Assembly (NCBI GenBank): GCA_027625915.1
Contig: JANTQA010000036.1
Span: forward strand, 8,143,001-8,207,000
Length of the DNA: 64,000 bases
Reading direction: 5' to 3'
From: Anaeramoeba flamelloides
Lineage: Eukaryota; Metamonada; Anaeramoebidae
Under the pieces are notes generated by a model. It saw only the letters and a list, made by a program, of their open reading frames with translations, had not been told where the DNA came from and made no database searches. Numbering within the stretch: position 1 is the first letter of the stretch; every line of letters begins with the position of its first letter. The translations under genes were made by a program, and so were the position numbers. This document shows, piece by piece, positions 37,002-48,700 of the stretch.

Positions 37002-37073
37002 GGTCCTGTAGTTCAGTGGTAGAATATATGATTGCGGATCATAAGGTCGCAGGTTCGAGCCCTGCCTGGATCG
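37002..37073 (+). tRNA. tRNA-Arg, anticodon GCG
   Basis: The 72 nt fold into a full cloverleaf. The acceptor is GGTCCTG with CTGGATC (one G-T pair and one T-T mismatch at position 6-67), followed by a G discriminator. The D stem is GTTC/GAAT. The anticodon stem TATGA/TCATA closes the loop TTGCGGA, giving anticodon GCG, which reads CGC and CGT. The T arm is GCAGG-TTCGAGC-CCTGC. Box A (TAGTTCAGTGGTAGA) and box B (GGTTCGAGCCC) are good, and a TTTTTTT run follows directly as a Pol III terminator. There is no intron. GCG is unusual for eukaryotic nuclear Arg tRNA, where the CGN box is normally read by ACG (inosine). Confidence 0.85.
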
Positions 37074-37734
37074 TTTTTTTCGATTCATCTACCTAAAAAT
37101 CTTATTATTGAGATGTTAAAGATCCAAAAAACATCTTCCAAAAACACTTTATACTCCTGTATCAAAATTATTTTTTACTATTTTAAAAAGAGTAAAAAAC
37201 ACAATAAATCTTTTTTATTCGACTATTTTTAAAAAAAAAGATTAGTTTTTAATTATTAAAAAATTATATTCAACAAGAAAATTTAGATGGATTATAGATT
37301 ACAATCGTGATAACACTTCTTGTTTTCACTACGAAAATTTCTTTCATTAAATACCGATTTAATATTTCTAAATAAAAAAAAAACAATATCAATAAATTAT
37401 ATTAACATGTATCTGATTTAAATCAATCTGTAAATAGGGAACTTTTGAGAATATTTAGTCCATGGTCTTGTCGAAATTTTGATGATTCAGAAAGATATGT
37501 AACTTTTTTTGTTAAAATTCAGTACTGATAGTTAATCACGACCTATCCTCAAAACATAACACGTACTTATGTAAGAAATTGACCATAAAATCCATGACAA
37601 ACAGAAATGTACTTTCTGTTCTTACCTTTCAATTCTATCACAGGAACTTTTAGTAATTTAAAATTCTATTGCAAATCTAACTTTTTTAAAAGAAAATAAA
37701 TTTTTAAATCAAAGCAAATATAATATAATTTTTT

Positions 37735-39950
37735 CCTTAAGGGATTAGCTTCTAACCAAAAAGAAAGCAAAGATTAAATTATGTTGTTATTACCTGATAA
37801 TATTATGAGAAAACCATGATTTAAATGTCTCTAGAAAATCCGATTAGTAAAATAGTACTATTTGTTGTTCACTTCAATTAAAAATGATCCTTTGGATTAG
37901 TAAAAAAACCCATGGATTTTAGAAAAAAATTTTCCTTTCACCTCAAATTAAAAGATAAAAAGATCAATATTCAAACATTAAAGAAGTAAAATATATTCTA
38001 AAATTTGAAGCAAAATGTTGATGAGTTTTTAAAAAAATTCATTATTTTAAAAAAAATTAAATATAAAACGAATATTGATTCTTTTTGACAAATAATTTTC
38101 TGAAATCTCGGAAATATATTCATTGTTGTAATTAGCTTTATATCCCTTAGCACCCCGGATTTGCCTAAATTTCATCAAGTTTTTAAAAAAGGATTTAAAA
38201 TGATATTGATCCACTAATATATTAATTTTCTTATTTGTCTTTAATCCATATTTGAATTATAATAAAAAGTCAAAATCGTCCAAAGATAATGTAGTTATAT
38301 TATTGATTTTTTTATCGAAATTGGAAAAAAAATTAATAATTATTCATTTTTACACTTTTTTAAAGATTTTTATTTTTATTTTAATTTTTAAAATCAGAAA
38401 TTTTATTACAGTAATAGTAATTCAAAACTCAACACAATGATTTATTAATAATAACCACCAAACAATATTGCTAATTTTATGATAAAAAAAATAATTAAAA
38501 AAATAAATTACTCAAAAAATTTCATTTTTTTTTTAGAAAAAATTTCAATAAATATCGAATCAAGAGAAAAATGAAATTGATTTTGTTAGGTCAAAATTAA
38601 AATTTTATTATTATTAATTTTCTAAAACTTTTATTTGAGCTATAGACAATAATTGAAAAACAAAAAAAAAAAAAAATTGTAAAATAATTTTATTTATTAA
38701 ATATTGAAATAAAACAAATACAAATTATTTTATAATCAATAAAATAATTATATCTAAATTTGTAACAAAATAAAAAATAACTTTTAAATATTATTACAAT
38801 ATAATAAAATAATCACCGAAACCAAAAATTTTTTATTGTATTTTGTTATTGGTAAAAATTTGAATAATATATTTACGAAATTTTAATTTTTCCTTTATAA
38901 ATTAATTCAGATCTTGTAATAAAAGTTCTGATATATGGTTTCTAATTCAATAATATTGTTTATTTTATGTCTATATTTTAAAAAGTCAAAAATTAAAAAA
39001 TTGTAAAAAATAAAAAAAAAACAATTATTTATCTGACTCTAACTATTGGCCAAATCATTTAAAATTGAAAAAAAAATCTTGTTGAAAAAATTTCAAAATT
39101 TTACCATGAAAAAAAATATGATTTTTTTTTAAAAATTTAATTAATATTTTTTTTTTATTTTTAAATTATTTAGAATCAAATATAGATATTGATAGTGAAT
39201 GGTAATCAGTAGACAAAATTAATTTTCTAAGTGATGTCAAAATAACTCTTGTAATGAATAAATTATTTAATCAAGTATTTTAGGCAATTTTGGGTAACAA
39301 ATGTCCCCAAAAAAAATTCCAGTGAAGTATGATGTGTTTTAATCATTAAAATTAAGAGGTTTTTGATGTGTAGACAAACTTTTCAAAAAAAAAAAAAAAA
39401 TTATTTTGACAAAATTTGGAAAAATAATAAAATCACAATAAACAAAAAAAAATTCTCAATGTTAAAAAAAAATTTTCAAGTTATTTTTAATATTGTAAGT
39501 AACTATACAATTTTTAATTTGAAATTTTCTTTCTAAGATAATTGTTTATCGATTCTATATCTTATAATTCTTTGATAACATTTCAGATTAAAATTTTTGT
39601 TTGAAATGTTTTTGGTGTATTTGGGGTGCTAGGGGGGGTATATAAAAATGAACAAATCAAATCAGGTGGGTTTTAATTGAACATTATTGAGTTAAACTTT
39701 GAAATTAAAAAATTATAAAAAAAATAGGTACTTTTGGAATTTCTTAATATGAATTATTAAATATACCAATACTATTACATCAAGTTTTAGTTTTTAGATT
39801 TATAAAAGGGATTAAAAAAATATTTCATAAATTACAATTTTTAATGGTGATCAATAGTAAAAAATGAATTTATTAATTGTGAAATAATTTTTCAAATAGA
39901 GTTTATAGAGATTTGTGAATCATGTTGCACAGATATCATTTCCACCTATT
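37735..39950 (+). repeat. Repeat F, copy 3, interrupted by a TIR element
   Basis: The left part (37735-38142) and right part (39639-39950) align with consecutive parts of copies 1 and 2. In copy 1 the junction reads TAGCTTTATAAAATTAA without a gap. The intervening 1.5 kb is a separate insertion. Confidence 0.6.
38143..39638. mobile_element. 1.5-kb TA-target TIR transposon (non-autonomous or decayed)
   Basis: The left end TCCCTTAGCACCCCGGATTT and the right end ATTTGGGGTGCTAGGGGGG are inverted copies. They are bordered by TA on both sides, and the host repeat F resumes exactly after the right TA. The length and TA target fit Tc1/mariner-type elements. The interior is AT-rich with only short frames (for example 38252-38440), and no DDE/D block is recognisable. 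Confidence 0.65.
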
Positions 39951-42039
39951 GACGGTATACTTTTGGTCATAGATTAATCCTAACCCCATTTCACTCAAAT
40001 AGTCCCATCCAAAAATGAAAAAGTCACTTTATTTTGAAGATTCAACCAAAATAAGATTGTTGATAAATACGAGGAATAATAAAATTTCTTATTAGAGTTG
40101 ATAATAAAAAAAGAAAAGTCTGAAAAAACCATAAATTTTAATAAAAAAAAATGTTAAAAAAATTTTTTGTGCCTTTTCATTGGAAGGTCTCGTGCCAAAT
40201 TCTGAATTTCTTTAGGAAATTAATTTTGTTGACAATAAATTTTTTTTTACTTCGAAAAGTATGAATTTTAAAAGAACCTGCAAAAACCTCACTTTTCTTA
40301 ATGTTAATTTTGGGTTTCAAACGTTTTTTTTCTAATTTAATTTTTAAAAAATAAAAAAGAAAAGAAAAAAAAAACAAAAAGCAAAAAACAAAAAAAAAAT
40401 TTAAAAATGATAAAAAATGATTTTGTTAGAGAAGAATAATTGAATTTTTTGCTTGAGAAGAATAATTAATTAAACTCATAGAATTGATCTATTTCTTCAA
40501 TATAACTTGGCCACTTTAACTGAAAAAGAGTACCTAATGTGGCTAATCCCTTAAAACACTCTTTACATGTGATCAATAATTAGAAAATTATTTTTTTTCA
40601 GATCCCTAAACACTTAAAAATCAAAATATTGGGCTGTGCGAAAGAAATTATAAAATTTTGATTATCATTCACAAGTTTTTTTTGATATGAGATTTTAATA
40701 TTTTTTTGATTTTGTATTATCAACAACAAGATTTTTTCGAATTTTATCACATCATAAATTTTCTTTAACGGATCATTATTCTAAGGAAACAAGGTAAATT
40801 TTTAAAATATGTTCCTGGTGATATTCTCTACTTACAAATTTTGTATATTTCAAGTGTCAAAAAATTCTGATCCACTAAGAAAGCGATAAAATAAAATTAG
40901 TTTAGTGAGATAAATTCTTTTTTTCCATTTTTTCTGAAAAAGAAAACTAGAAAATTCATTTTATTTCTCTTATTATAACAATTTTTTACCCCATTTATTG
41001 TCATTTTGATCATTATTATGCTATAACAAGTCAATGCTAGAAGTAATATTAATATAAAGATTTTTTTTCTCATTTGAGATTATACTTTTGGTTAACCCAA
41101 AAAATTAATATATTCAGCGGATTAAAAAATAATTATATTTTTTTAAGAAGGATTATTTATGATCTTCAAAGTTTTAAAGTCAATGAAAAATATTACAGAG
41201 AAAATTTATATTTGTTCAAAGATGAAAGTCGATTTTTCAAAATAAAATTTTCTTGGAGATATTTGAGAATTAGTTAATTTCATACTCAAAACTCAAAATC
41301 AATTTTTTTTCTGCCAAAAATGAATTGAATTGTTATAAGGATTCTTGTGAATAAGATCAAACAATTTGTTAAAAAAAAAATTCAAAATTGAAAATTTTTT
41401 CAATTTTTTTTTCATTTTATGAAAACCAGAAAAGAACTTTTACAAAACATTAAAGAAAAAAATTTTTTGCTTAATAGATCTCAATTTAATTGAGAAGCTT
41501 TTGTTAAGTTTCTATCAAATATTCATTTATTAAATCACCTATACCACAAATAGTTTTAATGGTTAAAATTCAAATTGAAATAATAATCAAAGAAAAAGAA
41601 ACCTAAATAAAAAAATTTGCCAACGAAATCAATACTTTCCAACATGAAAAGAAAAATATGTTTTCCCATTTTCAAGAATTAACTTAATTCTTATACAAAA
41701 TAACAGGTTTCTTTTTTTCGTTTTATATTAGAAACATGTAAATTTTGGAAATTCATCAAAAAGAGACTCAAATCAATAAATTATTTAAATGGGGCTAACT
41801 TATCCATTTTAAAAGTCGAAACACAAATTACAAAAAAAAAAAAAATAATTTTTTCAAGATCTTGAAAATATTTCATTTTATTTTTAAAAATGACTACTCA
41901 CTTAAAAAACTTCTCACATATCAAAATATTATCTAATATCTTACAATAGAACTTTTTTATCTTTGTATTTAACCTATTTTACAAGTGAAATAAATAATAA
42001 ATTTGCCTTTTTATTGGATAAATCTAATTAAAAGTATCA

Positions 42040-42671
42040 AGCTGTTCCAAGGTTACATTATAAATTTTTCGGTATGAAATTTTGATGTTGATATAGATTT
42101 TCAAAAGGTTCAAAATGAGAATAAGATAGTTCATTGTGAAGATAATTTTTTTTTTTTCATAAAAAAACTATATGAAATATAAACTTCTGATATGATCAAA
42201 ATATTTTTTTTTTTTTAATTTGGATTTTCAGTTCTTTCTCAATAAATTTTCGATGTTTAGAGTCATTTTGGGTTCTGAAAATTTATTTTATCAATATCAG
42301 ACAAAATTCTTGAAGATTAACTAAATACACTTTCAAAAATGTTACTCACCTAAAAAATAAATTAAAAAAAAAATTATCCTTTCTTATTGAAAAAACAATT
42401 AATGATTAAATCTGATTTAGTTCGCTTTTAAGTCTTTATAAATATATAAAATCATGATATTATAAAAATTAAAAAAAAAAACAAAAAAAAAAATTGAGTC
42501 ACAATTTTTGAAATGAGCATTTCGGATTTTTTATTTGCTGAACTTTCACTGAAAAAAATTGAACAAGAAGATTTTTTATTAATAATTAAATTCCTTTTAA
42601 AAGACATTACACAAGTTTCAATTTTCATAATGATTGTTTGTCTTTGGGAAGATCTTTTTTTTCCAAGTGAT

Positions 42672-42764
<93 letters not shown>

Positions 42765-43100
42765 AACAAAAAAAAAAAGAAAAAGAAAAAAAATAATAAA
42801 ATAAAAACAAAATAAAAACAAAAATTTGAATAAGCAAAAGCAAAATGTGTAAAACTAGAAAAAAATGATTCTGATCACAAAATTTGAAAATATTTTTTTT
42901 AGAAGAATTCTGGAATAAACCCTCAAAACAGCTTCCAGTAACATTATAAAGTAAATCAAAAATTTTGAAATCTAGTTTAGATTTTGAAATTTTTGTTCCA
43001 ATCTAGGTTCTCTTATTATTATATTCAACTTTTTAAAATCTATATCAACATAAAAAGTTGATATTGAAAATTTCATGTTAGCTTTAGAACGACTGAAGTT
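42040..43100. mobile_element. Element J, copy 1, carrying a nested C element
   Basis: The left end GCTGTTCCAAGGTTACATTA, followed by TGATGTTGATATAGATTTT, has its inverse at 43018-43100 (AAATCTATATCAACA and further). The 42247-42320 block, with CATTTTGGGTTCTGAAAATT, equals 43590-43640 in copy 2. Element C (42325-42980) interrupts J between these parts. It is non-coding. Confidence 0.6.
42325..42980 (+). mobile_element. Element C, copy 1, with 80-nt poly-A
   Basis: Direct relatives lie at 59833-60486 and 62630-63210. The left TIR is like CAAAAATGTTACTCACCTAA. The internal motif GAGTCACAATTTTTGAAATG and the right end TCAAAAATTTTGAAAT-CTAGTTTA are shared. The central A-run (about 42682-42763) replaces the GAAA-rich stretch of copy 2. 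The poly-Lys and poly-Phe frames over it are not genes. Confidence 0.6.
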
Positions 43101-43230
43101 ACACTTGAATTCATACTTTGTCTATATATTGTTGTTTTAAACTATACACCTTATTTTGTTAAATGAGATTCTCCTCATTTATTTTGGTTTGAAGATATAA
43201 TAATTTAAAATTATTTTTTTTTAACCATGC

Positions 43231-43772
43231 GATACAGCTGTTCCAAGGTTACAGTGAATTTTTTTCAATATCAAATTATGATGTTGATATATATTTTTAT
43301 AAATTGAATATAATAATAAGAAATCTCATATTAAAAAAAAAATTCATAAATTATTTGATATGAAAAATTAACCTTTAATATGTTTATTTATTTATGGTGA
43401 GAAATTATCAATCAAAGAAAATTTACTAAATAAAAAATAGAAGAAGAAAAATAATTAAATTATTAAAGTAAAAAAATATTATATCATTTAAATGGCCAAA
43501 GAAAATTAACATTTAATGTTCTCGAAAAAAATTCATTTGTTTTTCAGAGCAAATTTTTTGATTGTTTCACAACGAATTTTCGATCTTTAATTTCATTTTG
43601 GGTTCTGAAAATTTATTTTATGAAAATCAGAAAATATTCTTGAATATTGGCTGATTTTGGATTTTTTTTTCGTTTGAGCGATTGCAAATCTCATAAGTCA
43701 ACTTTTTAAAAATCTATATCAACACCAAAATTTGATTTTTGAAAAATAATCATGGCAGTCTTGGATAAACTA
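43231..43772. mobile_element. Element J, copy 2
   Basis: The left end GCTGTTCCAAGGTTACAGTG with TGATGTTGATATATATTTTT is inverted at about 43706-43772 (AATCTATATCAACACCAAAA onwards). It is in direct orientation with copy 1 but without the inserted C element, so it serves as the empty-site reference. No frame is seen. Confidence 0.6.
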
Positions 43773-44275
43773 TATTAGGTGAATAAATATAAAAAAAATT
43801 TAACATCATTTCCCTATTTTTTTTTTTTTTTTCCAATTTATTATTACAAGTTGTAGGTTCTGGTTTTAAGAACCCAATTCAATTGTTTTGTTGTTTTTTA
43901 TTCATATCTTATTTTACAAAAGAATGGGAAATAATGTATATGTTATTTTACTGGTTTTCCTGATACCGATAGAGTTTTCAAAGATATAGATTGTAATTTG
44001 AGAAAAGTGTGGGAAAAAAGATAAGAAAATAAAATCAAATTATTTACCATCCATCAAGCAAAAAACTTTACCAGAAAACTTTGTTTTTATAAAAAAATGA
44101 TAATTTTTCTACAGTTTATTGGGGATTTTTTATCATCAAGATGCTAGAATTTCGGAAAGTGCAATAAAGTGTCGTCGAGTACCCAGACTTTCTTGAGAGT
44201 TTCTGTTATCTTTTCGTAAATCTATTGATTTTCTAATTAAAACAATATAAAAAAAAACTGAACGGAAAGTACTAT

Positions 44276-44757
44276 ACAGTAATCAAAATAATGCGTGTAC
44301 AACTACTATAATCTGTGTTTCAAAAGATAATCCGTACTTTGTTTTTCTTCTTATTCCAAGCTAATATCAAATCTACTACTGAATAGTATACCTAAGTTTA
44401 AAATTGATTTTGAAAGTAAATATCTGGATATTTTGAGTAAAATTCAAATAAGAAATACAATTTGTTGAAATTTTTTCATAATATTCTCAATTTTATTAAA
44501 ATTTTTTATTTGTTTGATGAAAAAAAAATGACAAAAATTTACTTTATTTTTGAGATAAATTTTCTAATTTGATCTTTCATTTTTAGAATTTATTTTTTAA
44601 TAATAGAACTTTAAGAAACCAATGTCATATTTAATTAGGCTTTATTATCAGTTTCTTTGATCTATTGAAGTATAGGACTTCTATAACAAAAAAACACTCT
44701 TTTAATTTTGAAACACGGATTATATTTTTTTCAATGCTTTATTTTGACAACAATAGA
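44276..44757. mobile_element. Tc1-like MITE, copy 1
   Basis: The left end is ACAGTAATCAAAATAATGCG with TATAATCTGTGTTTCAAAAG. The right end is the inverse, GAAACACGGATTATAT and ending ATTTTGACAACAATAG. CAGT at a TA is typical of Tc1-type termini. It is about 0.48 kb and non-coding. Its sequence is repeated in reverse at 47046-47545. Confidence 0.6.
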
Positions 44758-45748
44758 GAACCTAGCTTTTCAAGAATTCAAAAGAATTGGGTCGTCATAA
44801 TGGTAAACAAAAGTTAATGGTGTTGAATGTATTAAATCATAACAAAAAAAAAAAAAAAGAAAAATCTATTTTTTTAGCTCTCCAAATTTCTGTGTTATTA
44901 TGGAATGGCTATCAGATTCCCTGACACTCATAAAAGACTTGGAATAAACACTGTCGGGGTTTTCAAAAAAAATAGACATTCCCATATACAGAAATTTAAG
45001 AATCACCTTACGAACAATAATTATTTGTTTTTTTTTACACTTTGCTTTTGCGAAATATTTTTTGTAAAGTGTTTTATTGTTTTCTTTTTCTCTAAAAAAG
45101 GGTTAAGTGTGAGGTATCTTTTTATTGTGTAAGCTATGTTGGTCATTGATTAAAATTCTTGAGTTTCTTTTTGAAAATTTTTTATGAGAAAGTTATTAAC
45201 CTAAATAATGGGAAAAAATTTTCACATCAATTTCCTTTTTCAAAATAGAGTGTTCAAAGAAATAGAAAGTAATAAGTGTTCTCTGTTAATTGGATTAGTA
45301 GTTGTTTTGAATTATTGGTTTGTTTGGGATGAACTGTAGACACAAAAGTCTGTAAAAATTAAATCGAATAAAAAGTTACTAAAAATCAATAAAGTAAAAT
45401 AAAAAAAATCCAAAAGTCCTGAACTTGAAGTGAGAAATTCAAGATTTAATACCTCAACACGTTAAAAGTATAATTAGTTTTTTTAAATTTTTTTTTGTAA
45501 TGTCCGAAAGTAAATTTTATTGGATTGATTTAACAGATAAGGAAAATAGAAAAGAAATTTCAATGAATCAAATAAAAATTCAATACCTAAAATGCAATCC
45601 CTTTTCGATTTCAATTTATTCGAAAAAAAAAAAAAATTAACATTTCTTCATAAGATCTTGTGAATGAAAAACCATTACCAAAACGATTCAAGAACCCACA
45701 CACATTTCTCATGAAAAAAGAAAATTACTCTCATTTTTTTAATTTTTT

Positions 45749-48700
45749 ATGAGAATCTCTGTTTTACTGTTAATTATTTTTCTTGTTTTTCTCAAAACAA
45801 CGATTTCAACTTCGCCTAAAGATCAAAGAAAATTACAGGAAATAAATCCTGACTCAACGTTCTTTAGAGGACTCTCGTCTGGTATTAAAAGTTTTAGAGA
45901 ATCCCAATTCAGTTATGAAACTTTCATTCCTTCTTCAAGTGATTATAAACAAGTAAATAAAATTTGATTTTTTTTTTTTTTATTTTTAATTTTTTTCTTC
46001 ATGGTTTCGCGATCGAATATAAACAATAAACAATCAAACGAATCTAATTTCGCACTGTCTCCAATTTCCAATTCAATATTTATCAAATAGAAAGCAATTA
46101 AGGGATCGCTAATTGGTGTTTTGCCTGGCATTTTTATCTTTCTTTTTTTTGTTATTTATTTGGCTTTATTTTGTTGCGTTTATAAAAAACGACCTGACAA
46201 ACATGTGGAAACATCAGAAAAAATCTTAAAAACACTAAAACTTATTTCAATTTTTGCTGTTGTCTGTATTCTGTAATATTTTTTTTCACCTTTTCTCTTC
46301 GTCACCTACAAACAAACCCTCATCTTTTACCATACAAATTTATTTGGTACCACCCTTTCACAAAACATACATACAATAGCTTTTTTGTGATACTTTTATT
46401 AATCATGATTGTCGTAAACACATCAGACACTTATCCTGAGATCAATAGACTTGATACAGACACCCACTCCATCACCGAAGTAAGGCTTGAATATGCTCAA
46501 CAATATAATGACTTATCTGGGGAATCAGAAGACGATCTAAAAGAAGACGCTCACTATTGCCAAGAGCATTCTTCAGCTCACTTTAACACACTAAAGAATT
46601 CTTTAATCTTTCATGATTTTCTAATTTTCTTTTGTTGTGCGATGGTGATTGTTGTTTTAATCTTTAGTAAATTTTTATTTTTAATTTTTTTTTTTTAAAT
46701 TTTTTTTTGTTTTTTTTCCTCTTTCTTTTTTACTTTTTCTTGGGCTTGATTATTTTGTGGTAAAGATATTGATAGTCTTTTATGACTTTTACAGTTTCAC
46801 TAACCAGAATTAAGGTGCTTATTTCTTTAAATAGACAATAAAGAATGAACACAAATTAGTCATAACTTCTGGATCAGGTTAATTTTTTCTGGGTATTGTT
46901 CAAATGATTTGGGAGGTTATTACAAATTTTTTCTTCAATGATTTTTTTTAAGGCAGTAGATCTAATTAAAAAAATTATATTTATAAGATGTGATAAAGGG
47001 TGTTATTAATATTTTAATAATTTTTTATCAAATTTTAATATACTGTTGTCAAAATAAAGCGTGCAGAAAATTTTAATCCGTGTGTCAAAATAAAAAGCGT
47101 GTTTTTTTGTTATAGAAGTCCTATACATCAACCGATCAAAGAAACTGATAATAAACCCTAAAATTAAATATGGTATTGGTTTCTTAAAGTTCTATTATTT
47201 AAAAAGATATTCTAAAAATGAAAGATCAAATTGGAAAATTTATCTTCAAAAAATAGAGTAAATTTTTATCATTTATCAAAAAAACAAAAAAATTCAAAAA
47301 AAATTTTCTGATCAAAAAAACTTGCAGAATATTACAAAAAATTATCAACAAATTGCATTCCTAATTTAAATTTTACTGAAAATAGCAAGATATTTACTTT
47401 CAAAATTGATTTGAACTTAGGTATACTATTGGGAAGTCAATTGGATATTGTATTGAACAAGAAGAAAAAAACAAAGGATTATCTTTTGAAACACAGATTA
47501 TAGTCGTTTTGCACGCATTATTTTGATCACTGTACTTTCTAACAAACTTTGATCCGTTTCAGCTCTACCATGAAAATTCATCTGGCATAGAAATTGATTT
47601 TTCTATTCTAAAATTTTATTCTGTATCAAAAACTATAAATTAGTTATGACTAGTTATTTTAAACTGTAAATTTTATAATAATACGTACTATTTTTTTTTC
47701 AACTCAAACTTTTTATTTGTAAAAATTACAAGTATATATTTCTTGATAACTACTGATAAGAAAGAGATTAGAACTCTAAAAAAATTAGGATGTACTAAGC
47801 CACTGTGGAAAGATTTTGGGAAATCATTAATTTATTAGACAAAGTTTGAAAATTTTCTGAAATTCTTATTTACAATTCTATTTAGGTAAAAGAAGAAGTA
47901 TTTTACGAAGAAAATTTGACTTTCAAAATGATATTTAAAGTTATTTTAGAAGATTTTAACCAATTTTTTTATAAGACTTTTAATCTCATAAATCCCAAAA
48001 GATCGCTGGTCTCAACAATTTACGACATTGAAAAAAATCAATTTGGTTCAAGGAACCCAATTATTTAATTAATAGAAGACAAACAAAAAAAGTTCTTTAT
48101 TTGATCCTTAAAGGTTGGAAATTTAATGAATTCTTTTTCTTTGTTAAAAAACAATGCCGAAAACCAAACGGCGTTTTTGTTTTTCTTTTTTATTGAAAAT
48201 CAATCTCATTTCTTTAAAAATAAAAAAACGTTTGGTCTTTTTTTGTAATGGTAAAAAGAGAAAAGAGACCATTTTTAGAAGGATTTGAAAAGGAGGAAAA
48301 AAAATTTATTTGAAAAATATCAAATAAATAAAAATTACAACATTTTATAAAAACCTTATTATTATTTTTTATTATTTAAAAAAAATCATAATATAAACAA
48401 GATTTTTTTTGTGAAAATGTTATATGATTGTTATAAAATGATTTTTTTATTAGAGTATTAACCATAAAAAAAATAATATTATAAATTTAAATAGCATATT
48501 CAAAAAAAAAAATTAAGCATCTTGAAATCGATAACCAAACTAAAAATCCGATTATTATAATATCAGACTTTTTTAAATTGCTATTTCTAGAAATAAATTA
48601 TTTTTTTTAAGGAAGTAGGTACATTTTGCCATTTTTTGAAAATTTTAATTGAAAACAGTATTACTGTGAAATTTTTTTTTTTGAGTGCCACCAGATATTG

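Larger units (their letters stand above)
37074..45748. other. 8.7-kb gene-free interval with nested mobile DNA
   Basis: After the tRNA terminator there is no convincing gene until 45749. The interval holds repeat F copy 3 split by a TIR element (37735-39950), a decayed G-like piece (40150-40540), two J elements, one carrying a C element with an 80-nt poly-A (42040-43772), an E fragment and a Tc1-like MITE (44276-44757). A short GC-richer island at 44870-45010 is open in more than one frame. A lysine-only frame at 42513-42815 is poly-A. Confidence 0.55.

Noticed and set aside
42513-42821. Long frames of poly-Lys and poly-Phe on both strands
   Set aside because: They are translations of an ~80-nt A-run within element C, not genes.
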